Shown piece by piece: positions 35,192 through 44,000 of a stretch of DNA of 64,000 nt. The first letter of the stretch is position 1. Every line of letters starts with the position of its first letter. The notes beneath the pieces were generated by a model. It saw only the letters and a program-made list of their open reading frames with translations, was not told the DNA's origin and ran no database searches. The translations under genes and the position numbers were made by a program. The DNA comes from Paenibacillus taihuensis (GTDB lineage: Bacteria > Bacillota > Bacilli > Paenibacillales > Paenibacillaceae): assembly GCF_003386535.1 (NCBI RefSeq), contig NZ_QTTN01000024.1, positions 24,200 to 88,199 of the forward strand. Direction: 5' to 3'.

Positions 35192-36135
35192 GAAACTGGA
35201 TTGTTGTTGCACTCGTCCTGCTCGTTGCAGGGCTAATCGGCACATTCAGCTCGTTCCATGGCGATTTTACGTTCGGTACGGAAAAAATCAACCAGCAGAA
35301 GACGATGGCTGTTGACGGTATATCCGATATTATGGTCAAAAGCGGCAGCATGGACGTGACGATTGTGCCGAGCAGCGATCAGCAGGTTAAAGCGACGTTG
35401 TCTGGCCGCGTCAGCCGCAAATATCTCGACAAGCTGTCGGTTTCGCTTGAACGCGAAGGCAATCAATTGAACGTCTCGCTGGAAGACAAGGTGGGCTTCA
35501 CGTTCGGACTGAACTTCCGCAGCGTCAACTTGACGCTCGAGCTGCCGCAGCAAATGTACCGCAAGCTGGTGCTTGATACCGGAAGCGGTGATACTGATGT
35601 AAGGCAGGTTCAGGCGGACCGCATCGAGCTCGATACCGGCTCCGGCGATGTTGATTTGGAGCAGCTTACAGGTTCGACTCTGAGTGTAGTTATCGGTAGC
35701 GGCAACTTGGACGCGACCGATATTACAGCGAATGAATCAGCAGAGCTGAAGGCGCAATCCGGCGACGTTACCGTTGACGGACTGAAGTCGAAGCAGCTTA
35801 CGGCGAAGACCGGCAGCGGCAATATCGAGTTGAATGATGTAGACGCCGTTATTAAAGGCGAGGCGAGAAGCGGCGATATCGACTTGGCTTTGGATGCGCT
35901 GAACCAGACCGTTGATCTGGAAACTGGCAGCGGCGACGTATCTATTATGACGCGCGAGCAGCCGCAAAATGCACACATTACGTACAGTACTGGCAGCGGT
36001 GATCTGGACAACGATTGGGACGGGGCTCAGAAATCGACTGATGCAGATGACCGCGACAATCTTGTGTTCGGCAGTGGAGCTGTTCCCGTGCATATTCATA
36101 CAGGCTCCGGCGATTTGGACGTCGGTGCCCGCTAA
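35188..36135 (+). CDS. DUF4097 surface protein with TGSGD repeats
   Basis: A 315-aa protein with an N-terminal membrane anchor (WIVVALVLLVAGLIGTFSSF). A right-handed beta-helix-like domain follows, in which TGSGD/SGD turns recur about every 20-25 residues (LDTGSGDTDV, LDTGSGDVDL, IGSGNLDA, TGSGNIEL, RSGDIDL, ETGSGDVSI, STGSGDLD, TGSGDLDV). This is the DUF4097 'putative adhesin' fold. Third gene of the PadR-HAAS-DUF4097 operon, followed by a terminator. Likely external, at the membrane surface. Confidence 0.9.
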   Translation: MRNWIVVALVLLVAGLIGTFSSFHGDFTFGTEKINQQKTMAVDGISDIMVKSGSMDVTIVPSSDQQVKATLSGRVSRKYLDKLSVSLEREGNQLNVSLEDKVGFTFGLNFRSVNLTLELPQQMYRKLVLDTGSGDTDVRQVQADRIELDTGSGDVDLEQLTGSTLSVVIGSGNLDATDITANESAELKAQSGDVTVDGLKSKQLTAKTGSGNIELNDVDAVIKGEARSGDIDLALDALNQTVDLETGSGDVSIMTREQPQNAHITYSTGSGDLDNDWDGAQKSTDADDRDNLVFGSGAVPVHIHTGSGDLDVGAR

Positions 36136-36140
36136 TAGTA

Positions 36141-36179
36141 AGGTTCCGTTTGCTAACCTAGCAGATGGAACCTATTTTT
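36141..36179 (+). terminator. Intrinsic terminator of the PadR-HAAS-DUF4097 operon
   Basis: AGGTTCC (36141-36147) pairs with GGAACCT (36167-36173), with inner TTTGCT/AGCAGA pairing, then ATTTTTG. Confidence 0.82.
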
Positions 36180-36311
36180 GTATAAAAAACTACATTCAAG
36201 AGGGCGATTATCCGATATAATTGGTGATAGTAGCCTTTTTTTCTAGTGGATGGTTATGATTCGCTACCAGACTGCATAAACTTCGTTGTTTATACACGGG
36301 GGGAGATGCGC

Positions 36312-37217
36312 ATGGTGGAATCGCCGGACTTGCCGCTTGCACCTTATCGGCTAGAGAACGGGATCAAGTGCTTCGAGTTAGTCGCCGAGCCTGTGCTTCA
36401 GGAAGTGCTGCCGGAAATTTATATGCAGGGCTATGGTTATAACGGTTCTATTCCCGGTCCTACCATTGTTGTAGAAACAGGCGATTGGGTACGCATTCGA
36501 GTTGTTAATCGGCTTCCGGAGGCGACGAGCGTCCATTGGCATGGGCTCGATGTGCCGAATACGATGGACGGCGTGCCGTATATTGAGCCTTCGCCGCTCA
36601 TTGAGCCGGGCTACGGAATGGATTATACGTTCCAGATCATCAATCCGCCCGGAACACATATGTATCACAGCCATTATCATACGATTCGCCAAGAGATGCT
36701 GGGGCTTGGCGGGTTATTCATTATTTTGGGCAAGCAGGGGCAGGGGCAAGGGCAGCGGCATAACCAGAGGGATATCGCCTATATGCTGCAGGAGTTTCAT
36801 TTGAGCGGCCTGCCCAAAGGCGAACTGCGCCCGGGTACTTATACCATTGACCCGTTGTCAGATGGGTTTAACTTCTTTACGATGAACGGCCGCTGCTTTC
36901 CGAATACGTCGCCGGTGCAGGTTCGCTTAGGCGATCGCGTGCGAATCCGGCTGGCGGTCCTGGGGATGCAGGGCCATCCGATGCATTTGCATGGCGTGCA
37001 GATGCTGGAGACGGCTTATGACGGCAACGAAGTTCCGCCGACCCGGCAGCTCCTCAGAAACACCGTGTTCATTGCGCCGGGCGAGACGCGCGATGTGCAG
37101 TTCGATGCGTGGAATCCGGGGCATTGGCCGTTTCATTGCCATATTCCACATCATACGTCCAACAACTTTACGCTGCCAATTGGAGGCATGTTTACGACCA
37201 TTCAAGTTGCCCGTTAG
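36312..37217 (+). CDS. Two-domain multicopper oxidase
   Basis: A 301-aa copper oxidase, shorter than three-domain laccases. Copper-binding clusters in order: HWHG (75-78), HMYHSHYH (116-123), HPMHLHGV, and HWPFHCHIPHHTSNNF, which carries the type-1 Cys and the trinuclear-site histidines. No signal peptide is visible at either candidate start, unlike most secreted laccases. A small GQGQGQ low-complexity insert occurs near 156. GGGGGG about 7 nt before the ATG supports 36312. Likely oxidises phenolics or metal ions; the spore-coat location known for CotA-type enzymes would also explain the missing signal (inference). Confidence 0.88.
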   Translation: MVESPDLPLAPYRLENGIKCFELVAEPVLQEVLPEIYMQGYGYNGSIPGPTIVVETGDWVRIRVVNRLPEATSVHWHGLDVPNTMDGVPYIEPSPLIEPGYGMDYTFQIINPPGTHMYHSHYHTIRQEMLGLGGLFIILGKQGQGQGQRHNQRDIAYMLQEFHLSGLPKGELRPGTYTIDPLSDGFNFFTMNGRCFPNTSPVQVRLGDRVRIRLAVLGMQGHPMHLHGVQMLETAYDGNEVPPTRQLLRNTVFIAPGETRDVQFDAWNPGHWPFHCHIPHHTSNNFTLPIGGMFTTIQVAR

Positions 37218-37248
37218 TTCGAGTATATGTAGCAGAGGAGCTAGGAAC

Positions 37249-38697
37249 ATGCAGCTTAAAGGGAAATCTGTCATAGGACCCATTTTATCGATTCTTTTGC
37301 CGATTGGCGCGTTTGAATGGGTCCGTTCATTAGGAGCGAAGGATGTATCCATCGTTGTCCCGGAAGGACATTTTCACATTGTAACGATCGTAGCCGCACT
37401 TGCGATGCTGGTTGCTATAGGCGTCGGGATTACGGGTCACCGGCTTCGTAACATTAAAGTAGGCTTTATGTCGATTGCATATTTGTCACTGTCAGGCGTT
37501 TTCTTCCTGCATGGTCTTACGACGCCAGGGTTTCTGATGCATGAGGAGTATATGCCGAAGATCTTCGCGCAGCTGAGTGTGCTGTTGACTTCGTTTTGGC
37601 TTGCGCTGTCTGCCGCAGGCTCTGATCATTGGAGCGTCCGGCACATGTCGAAGTGGCGCGCCTGGCTCCTTCCCGCCTGGCTGGTACTGCTCGGCGGATT
37701 ATGTATGATTACGCTAGAGTTTCCAGATGCCATGGATCATATGCCTCTTAATATCAATCCGTACAAATGGATCGCGGCCGCTGTCACAAGTGCTGCTTGT
37801 TTATGGACCATGTACCGCTATTGGCACGCGAATCGCCATGCGAATATTCCGCTTCAGCAAGCAATCGTGTACAGTACGGGACTTATCGTTGCGTCACAGT
37901 ATATTATTCTTATGGGCGCAGCATGGAAGCTGAGTTGGTGGCTGTACCACTTCCTGCTGCTAGGCTCCTTGCTCACGATGCTCTTCGGCCTCGTGCGCCA
38001 ATATTTCTCCAAAGGCGCGTTCAGCACGTCGCTGCGCATTCTGTTCCAATCCGATCCGCGGGCATGGCTGGAGGCGTGGATTACGCCGAGCGTCCAGGCG
38101 CTCATTATGGCGACGGAAGCGCGTGACTCGTACACGGCTGGTCACAACAAGCGCGTTGCGCTGTACGCGCTGCGGCTTGGCGAAGTGATGGGGCTGTCGA
38201 AGCATCAGCTGCAGGCGATTGCACATGGCGGCGTCGTGCACGATGTCGGCAAGCTGCGCGTGCCGGATGCGATCCTGAATAAGAAAGGCAAGCTTACTCC
38301 GGAGGAACGGCTCGTCATCGAGCGCCATCCGGTATCCGGCTACGAGATATGCCGTCAGCTCGGTTTCCTGAAGGATGAGCTGTCCATCATCCGTTCGCAT
38401 CATGAGAAGTGGGACGGAACCGGCTATCCCGACCGTCTCGCCGGTGAAGGGATTCCGCTGCTAGCGCGGATCAGCGCAGTCGCCGACGTGTACGATGCGT
38501 TGACCTCGTCGCGATCCTATCGCCTCGCGATGTCGCATGAGGAAGCGATGGGAGTGATCCTCTCCGGCAGCGGCACTCACTTTGATCCGGCGTGCGTGAA
38601 GGCGTGGGAGAAGCTCGCGTCCATCGACGCCGAGTTCTTCGACGAAATCGCGGCGAGCGACAGAACGCTGCGGCTCGCGCATAAGGCGGCGCAGTAG
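37249..38697 (+). CDS. Membrane HD-GYP domain protein (c-di-GMP phosphodiesterase)
   Basis: A 482-aa protein with about eight transmembrane helices in residues 8-260, a sensor-like membrane region without a recognised family. The HD-GYP domain (about 285-470) has His331-Asp332 in VVHDVGKLRVP, then RSHHEKWDGTGYP (GYP at 392-394), and ISAVADVYDALTSSRSYR. HD-GYP enzymes hydrolyse c-di-GMP to GMP. GAGGAG precedes the ATG. 31 nt after the multicopper oxidase gene. With the GGDEF-EAL protein at 45.9 kb it points to c-di-GMP control in this region. Confidence 0.92.
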   Translation: MQLKGKSVIGPILSILLPIGAFEWVRSLGAKDVSIVVPEGHFHIVTIVAALAMLVAIGVGITGHRLRNIKVGFMSIAYLSLSGVFFLHGLTTPGFLMHEEYMPKIFAQLSVLLTSFWLALSAAGSDHWSVRHMSKWRAWLLPAWLVLLGGLCMITLEFPDAMDHMPLNINPYKWIAAAVTSAACLWTMYRYWHANRHANIPLQQAIVYSTGLIVASQYIILMGAAWKLSWWLYHFLLLGSLLTMLFGLVRQYFSKGAFSTSLRILFQSDPRAWLEAWITPSVQALIMATEARDSYTAGHNKRVALYALRLGEVMGLSKHQLQAIAHGGVVHDVGKLRVPDAILNKKGKLTPEERLVIERHPVSGYEICRQLGFLKDELSIIRSHHEKWDGTGYPDRLAGEGIPLLARISAVADVYDALTSSRSYRLAMSHEEAMGVILSGSGTHFDPACVKAWEKLASIDAEFFDEIAASDRTLRLAHKAAQ

Positions 38698-38723
38698 AGG
38701 TAGTTAGTAGAAGCAGTTGTTAA

Positions 38724-38778
38724 AGGCTGTCCCGTAAGTCACATGTTGGATGTGTGGCTTGCGGGATGGCCTTTTTTT
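38724..38778 (+). terminator. Intrinsic terminator after the HD-GYP gene
   Basis: AGGCTGTCCCGTAAG pairs with CTTGCGGGATGGCCT, with an inner CACAT/ATGTG stem, then seven T. Confidence 0.88.
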
Positions 38779-38968
38779 GTGAGAGTCGGTTTTCCGCCTC
38801 TCAGGCGCGGGATAGGGAGAATTCGGCGCTGAGAGACGGCTGTTCCGACTCTCAGCTGGGGATGTGAGGCGATTTGGGACATTTCTTGCAGCGAGAGTAG
38901 GATTATTCGACTCTCGTGCTTGGATGGGGGCTTGTTTATGTGTGAGAGACGGAAAATCCGTCTCTCGG
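38779..38968. repeat. Family B palindromes, second field (dispersed units)
   Basis: Four dyads of 26-27 bp: 38779-38804, 38829-38855, 38891-38917 and 38942-38968, each [GC][TC]GAGAG...CTCTC with inner CGG/CCG or equivalent pairing, spaced about 50-60 bp. Same type as 26626-27134. Confidence 0.78.
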
Positions 38969-39002
38969 ATTTTAGATGGAGCGCGACTGGTGTACTGGGA
39001 CG

Positions 39003-39352
39003 CCGAGAGACCCAAATAAGCACGCTCAGCGTCCAAACCGGGCGAAAACTTCGCTGAGAGTGCTGAATCGGATCTCTCAGCACGGCAAACGCGTCGAAAC
39101 CACCGCTCCGGCTCGCCGAGAGACCCAAATAAGCACGCTCAGCGTCCAAACCGGGCGAAAACTTCGCTGAGAGTGCCGAATCGGATCTCTCAGCACGGCA
39201 AACGCGCCGAAAGCACCGCTCCGGCTCGCCGAGAGACCCGAATAAGCACGCTCAGCGTCCAATCCGGGCGAAGACCTCGCTGAGAGTGCTGAATCGGATC
39301 TCTCAGCACGACAAACGCGTCGAAACCACCGCTCCGGCTCGCCGAGAGACCC
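39003..39352. repeat. Three tandem copies of a 113-bp unit containing family B dyads
   Basis: Units begin CCGAGAGACCC at 39003, 39116 and 39229, with a truncated fourth start at 39342; the period is exactly 113 bp. Copies differ at only a few bases (AAATAAG/GAATAAG, GTGCTG/GTGCCG, CGCGTCG/CGCGCCG). Each unit carries two dyads: one starting CCGAGAGACC and a stronger CTGAGAG...ATCTCTCAG. The stretch 39353-39426 shows one more CTCTCAG half-site and nothing else. Confidence 0.9.
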
Positions 39353-39426
39353 AATCGCCACCTCTCAGCCGTTTCTCTCTCCGCCCGACTCACACTCTTC
39401 CGACCCCCAGCCCCTCCACAACAAAA

Positions 39427-39486
39427 AAACCTCTCCTTGAGGAATGGTCAGCGCACCTGCGTGGGCCGTTCTTCAAGGAGAGGTTT
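39427..39486. terminator. Bidirectional terminator
   Basis: Perfect 14-bp arms AAACCTCTCCTTGA (39427-39440) and TCAAGGAGAGGTTT (39473-39486) with A-run before and T-run after. It ends the minus-strand PAS-HTH gene and shields it from the repeat field. Confidence 0.85.
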
Positions 39487-39498
39487 TCTTTTCTGCCG

Positions 39499-40383
39499 TT
39501 ATGGCCATATATCCTGTGGCAGCACGTTCAGCTGGGACGCGATGAGCAGCGCGGTCTGCCGCTGCGGCTTGCCGATTTTACCGTTGCGCAGCTTGGAGAT
39601 GGTTTGCAGCGAGATGCCTGTCGCATGCGACAGCTGCTGGGCGGATATATAGTTGCGGGTCATAAGCACCTTTAGTGTCACAGACGGATCGGCAGGTTCG
39701 GAGAGGGAATGAATATTCGTAATAATGAAGCCATAGTGAAGCAAAGACTTGTCACCGTTAAAGAACGGGCGGAACGTAATGTGCAGCTCCAGCTGCAAAT
39801 TGTTGGCAAGTGGCTTGGTTCGAACGACAATTTGGTCCATTCTTTGGTGGAGGGTTGCTTGCTTAAGCGCGGACACTAACCTTTCGCGGTCGCTGTCGTC
39901 AAAAAACTTCTGGAGAGACTCTGCTTCAATGCGCAGGTTAGGATCGAGAATCGGAGATGCACTGCTGCGATAATAACGCTCGATCACGAGCTGCTCGTTC
40001 AAAATACCGGATTGCAGTACACGTTCGGTTTTGCTCATCGATTCGATCCACGTTCTGGCAGAGATGTCCTCGGCTGTCAGCAAGTAAGCAGGCTCAGCAG
40101 TGTCGACCACTTCGTCGATCGTTAGCAGCAAGTGCTGAGGATCTCTCGGTAAAGATGACTGCCTTAGCGTAAAGATTTCCGACTTGTCGGCAGCAAGCAG
40201 CAGCTGTTCGTTCCAGGGGGAGAACAACCTGCTTGGCGGAAGTCCCTGAAGCTCAACCTCCGAGCATCCAACCAGATCAGAAAATGCTTTATTTACACGA
40301 TCAAACTGCATACTCGCACCCTGTCCTGTTATGACAGCGAGCGGCGTTTTGAGTGTATGGAACACAGCGGCAAACAGTGACAT
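39499..40383 (-). CDS. PAS-domain regulator with C-terminal Cro/C1-type HTH
   Basis: A 294-aa protein. An N-terminal PAS-like domain (about 8-110: AVITGQGASMQFDRVNKAFSDLVG) is followed by a second, probably PAS-like region (about 120-230). The C-terminal XRE helix-turn-helix (about 238-292) has YISAQQLSHATGISLQTISK and NGKIGKPQRQTALLIASQLN. This order, sensory domains first and XRE at the end, is uncommon. GAGGGA lies 7 nt before the ATG. Transcribed from a good sigma-A promoter flanked by two phased direct repeats. The signal is unknown. Confidence 0.82.
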   Translation of the reverse strand: MSLFAAVFHTLKTPLAVITGQGASMQFDRVNKAFSDLVGCSEVELQGLPPSRLFSPWNEQLLLAADKSEIFTLRQSSLPRDPQHLLLTIDEVVDTAEPAYLLTAEDISARTWIESMSKTERVLQSGILNEQLVIERYYRSSASPILDPNLRIEAESLQKFFDDSDRERLVSALKQATLHQRMDQIVVRTKPLANNLQLELHITFRPFFNGDKSLLHYGFIITNIHSLSEPADPSVTLKVLMTRNYISAQQLSHATGISLQTISKLRNGKIGKPQRQTALLIASQLNVLPQDIWP

Positions 40384-40423
40384 CGGGCTTCCCTCACAAT
40401 CGATAAGCGGCTAGTTTTATAAC

Positions 40424-40485
40424 AGTATAAGAAAGGAAGTCTGAATTTTCAATGATTATTTATGAGTTGTCGCGATTATTTATAA
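40424..40485 (-). promoter_or_regulatory. Sigma-A promoter with two phased direct repeats upstream
   Basis: On the minus strand TTGAAA (40452-40447), a 17-bp spacer and TATACT (40429-40424). Directly upstream of the -35 lie GATTATTTATGA (40454-40465) and GATTATTTATAA (40474-40485, plus-strand reading), exactly 20 bp apart, about two helical turns. Confidence 0.7.
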
Positions 40486-40683
40486 ATTCGGACATCATTT
40501 TCGCTTCTAAGAGGAGATGATTCTGACATATTTATCCGGGCGCGGGCACGGCTGGCTTGCCACTGAAATGTTACAATTACCAATGAAAAGTACCCGCTCG
40601 AGAACTTTCCAAACCGCGCGATTTCATTCATAATAATACATAGACATGCATCTATGCTTTGACAACGAAGGAGAGTATTTTGA
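40486..40683. other. Intergenic stretch before the small zinc-finger-like gene
   Basis: No gene seen. It contains a dyad CATAGA...TCTATG (about 40639-40656), then GAAGGAG as Shine-Dalgarno of the following small gene. Confidence 0.4.
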
Positions 40684-40926
40684 ATGGCTAACTGTACAAT
40701 CAATGAATGCGATAAACCGGTAAAAGCAAAGCAAATGTGCTCCATGCATCATCAGCGTTGGCGCAGGCACGGAGATCCAGTGGTGACGAAAGTCCGCCAA
40801 TCTGCTGAACCGACCGCTTGCAAATGGGTGAATTGCGACAGACTTACAGTAAGTAAGGGCTTCTGTTCGAAGCATTATTACATATACCGGATGCAGAATG
40901 TGCAGAAGGTTCAAGTCAACTCGTAA
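40684..40926 (+). CDS. Small double zinc-finger-like protein
   Basis: An 80-aa basic protein with two tandem modules of the form C-x4-C-x8-C-x2/3-H: CTINECDKPVKAKQMCSMHH (4-23) with RWRRHGDP after it, and CKWVNCDRLTVSKGFCSKHY (46-65). The module resembles the Cys/His segment found at the start of some phage HNH proteins and small Paenibacillus proteins, but no nuclease follows. Shine-Dalgarno AAGGAGAG is about 8 nt upstream. Likely binds zinc and perhaps nucleic acid. Function unknown. Confidence 0.78.
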   Translation: MANCTINECDKPVKAKQMCSMHHQRWRRHGDPVVTKVRQSAEPTACKWVNCDRLTVSKGFCSKHYYIYRMQNVQKVQVNS

Positions 40927-41029
40927 GTCCATTCCTTCCTCAATAGCACAAATAACAACTCTATGAAGCCATTTTCGCCCGAGGTATAATAGGGTAACAA
41001 CTATTGTTTCCTTCAGGAGGGCATCACAC

Positions 41030-44000
41030 TTGGGCAGTTTCTCACTTCGGACGAAAGTGCTCGTGTTAATTATTTTCGTAACGTCAGGCGCGCTTTCGAT
41101 CGTCGGCTACGGCAACTATACGCTTGCCAAGCAAACGATAATGGATACGCTCGTCGAGAAGGCGAATGCGAAGGTTCAGAACACGGCAAAAGATTTGGCA
41201 TCTTGGATCGACACCCGGCGTGCCGAGGTGGAAGTGATGAGCCGTACGGACCAGGTTCGTTTCGGTACGGAGAGCCAGCGTGAGCTTTATTTTAATACAG
41301 AGACGCACCGGCCTAGTTCACCTTATCTTTCACTAGGGTTTGCGGACGTGACCGGGCGCATGCGTCTTACTAACAATAGTTATATTAATATATTGGACGA
41401 GCCTTCCTTTACGAGAGCGATTCGAGGCAATGTTGTCGTTACGGATCCGATGGAAGGCCGTCAGGATAAGATGGAGATTATCGTTGTCCAGGTGCCGGTA
41501 TTCGGCGCGGGCAATGAGGTGATCGGTGTTGTGGATGCTTCTCTGCTTGCGAACCGCATGTACGAGGAGCATTTGAATATCCATGTCGGAAAGAACGATT
41601 CGCTGTTCATGTATAACGACAACGCGCGGATTATTGAAGCAACAGAGCAGCTGCCTTCCAACTCGATTCATTCGGCAGCGCTTCCTTTTCAATCCGCAGC
41701 TTCGGACATGCTTGTAAATGATTACGGTTACGCAACGCTGCATAGCTCGGCAGGCACCTCGATTCTGTTCTATGCTGCGGTCAAGGGGACGTCCTGGCAT
41801 ATCGCCTTGAAGGTACCGCTCGATGATATTGGAGCGCCGCTCAAAGCGATCAAATGGCGCTCGATCGGTACGATCGCGGTCGCAGAAGTGTTGCTGACGA
41901 TTCTCTTCTTCCTCTTCTCTGATCATATTATTCGCCGCATCAAGCGCATTCTTCATGTCACGGAGGCAGCTGCTGCCGGCCGGTTCGACGTCAACAATGT
42001 GCATGATGACAGCGGCGACGAAATTTCGCAGCTTGCCCATTCCGTGAACGAAATGAAAGTGCATTTGAGCGGCTTGTTCGGCCGCATGGATGCGATCATT
42101 AACCAGAACCAGTTCGCTTTTATCGTGCTGGATGATCAATACCGGGTCACATACTTCAGCAAGGCCGCGGAGAAGATGCTCGGCTACAGGTCCGAAGAAG
42201 TCATTAACAAGGCGACGGGGCTTTTGTTCATTTCTCCGGAGGATATCCGCAGGGAATCGAAGCGGCTCAGCAAGAAGTACAACCGCCACATTCCGGCGGA
42301 TATTACCGTATTCGAGATGCTGCGCAGCGAAGCTTTCTCGTATGAGCGGGAATGGAACTACGTTCGCAAGGACGGGACAAGCTTCCCTGTCGCGCACAGC
42401 TCGAACGGGATGAGCGACCGCGAAGGGCGCTTTATTGGCGTAGCCGGCATCGCGCGTGATATTACAGGGCAGAAGCAGGCCGAGAAGGCACGCAGCCAGC
42501 AGCTGAAGGTTATGGGCGCTGCGAAGGACTTGATCGCGACATTCGACGCGCAGGGTCAGCTGCTGTACATCAATGCGGCAGGTCGAGCACTGCTCGGCAT
42601 TCATGATTCCCACAGCGACTCTGATCCGATGCCAATGCGTACGATCGGCGAGCTGCTGGACGGCATCGATGAAGCGCGGGTGATCGGCTTCCAAGAGAAG
42701 GAAGTGCTTCTGCGCACCATTCAAGGCGCATTCATTCCGGTGTCGAAGATTCTCGTCGTACATCATGATGATCAGACCGGCGAGATGTTCTACTCTTGTA
42801 TCGCGCGTGATATTTCGGAGACGAAGCGGGTCCAGCTGGAGCTGGAGCAAGCAAGGCGAGAAGCGGAGAGCGCGAACCTCGCGAAGAGCCATTTCCTCGC
42901 GCAGATCAGCCACGAGATACGTACGCCGCTAGCCGGCATTATCGGGCTTACAGGGCTCTTGCAGAAGACGGAACTAACATCGCTGCAGCTCGAGTACCTG
43001 CACAAGATGAGGGACTCGTCTGAGGCGCTGCTGCTCATCATAAACGATATTCTAGACTTTGCTAAAGTCGAAGCAGGCAAAATCGAGCTGGACGAGGTTC
43101 CGTTCGATCCATACAGCATGATTCATAAGCTAACCGAGCTGCTGAGCGTGTTCGTCGGCGGCAAGGAGCGGTTCCAGTTCATCATGGAAACGCCGAATAA
43201 CTTGCCGTCGCTGCTCATCGGCGATTGGCTCCGGATGGAGCAGATTTTGCTTAATCTATGCATCAACGCCATTAAGTTTACGGAGCGCGGCCATGTGCGG
43301 CTGCAGCTTCAGCTGCTGCAAAGCAGCAAGCCGGGCGGCAATGCGAAGGTAGCCTTCATCGTCGAAGATACCGGCATCGGCATGAAGGAAGAGCAGCTTG
43401 CCAAGCTGTTCAAGCCGTTCATGCAGGCAGACGCGGCGACGAACCGCAAGTATGGCGGTACCGGTCTTGGGCTTGTCATTGTGAAACGGCTTGTGGAACT
43501 CATGGGCGGCACGATACAGGTGCAGAGCGAGTACGGCAAAGGCAGCGTCTTCACGGTGATGCTTGACCTGGCCGTGGGGGAAGTGGCGCAGCCGGAACGT
43601 TTCCGAATTGATCGGAGTGATCAGAGCGGGGAACATTCCGTCTGGGTCGTTGAGGATTATGCGCCGATGAGCCAGCGGATGTGCATCGCGCTTGAAGACA
43701 GCGGGCTTACGCCAATACCTCTGAGCTCTTGGAAGACTGCGCATGAACGCCTCTTGCGCTCGGGCATCGGAGTTCGACCATTCGCGGTACTGCTCGATTT
43801 TGAAATGCCGGATATGTACGGAGAAGAAACATGGAACGACATGCAGGAGGCGGCCAAGGAAGCGGGCGTGAAGACGATCGCGCTGACGACGGCCTATGGA
43901 CGCGAGGAGCTGCTGAAGCTGCCGCTCGAGCATCGTCCGGATGCCATCCTGGTGAAGCCGGCTACGCGCGTCAGCTTGAATCAGATGCTGCTGACGCTGT

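Noticed and set aside
39003-39352. CRISPR array
   Set aside because: Repeat units are 113 bp and near-identical throughout; there are no variable spacers, no 25-40 bp repeats and no cas genes.
41333-42913. 526-aa minus-strand frame opposite the hybrid kinase
   Set aside because: Composition is that of an antisense frame and it has no start signal; the plus strand encodes complete kinase domains.
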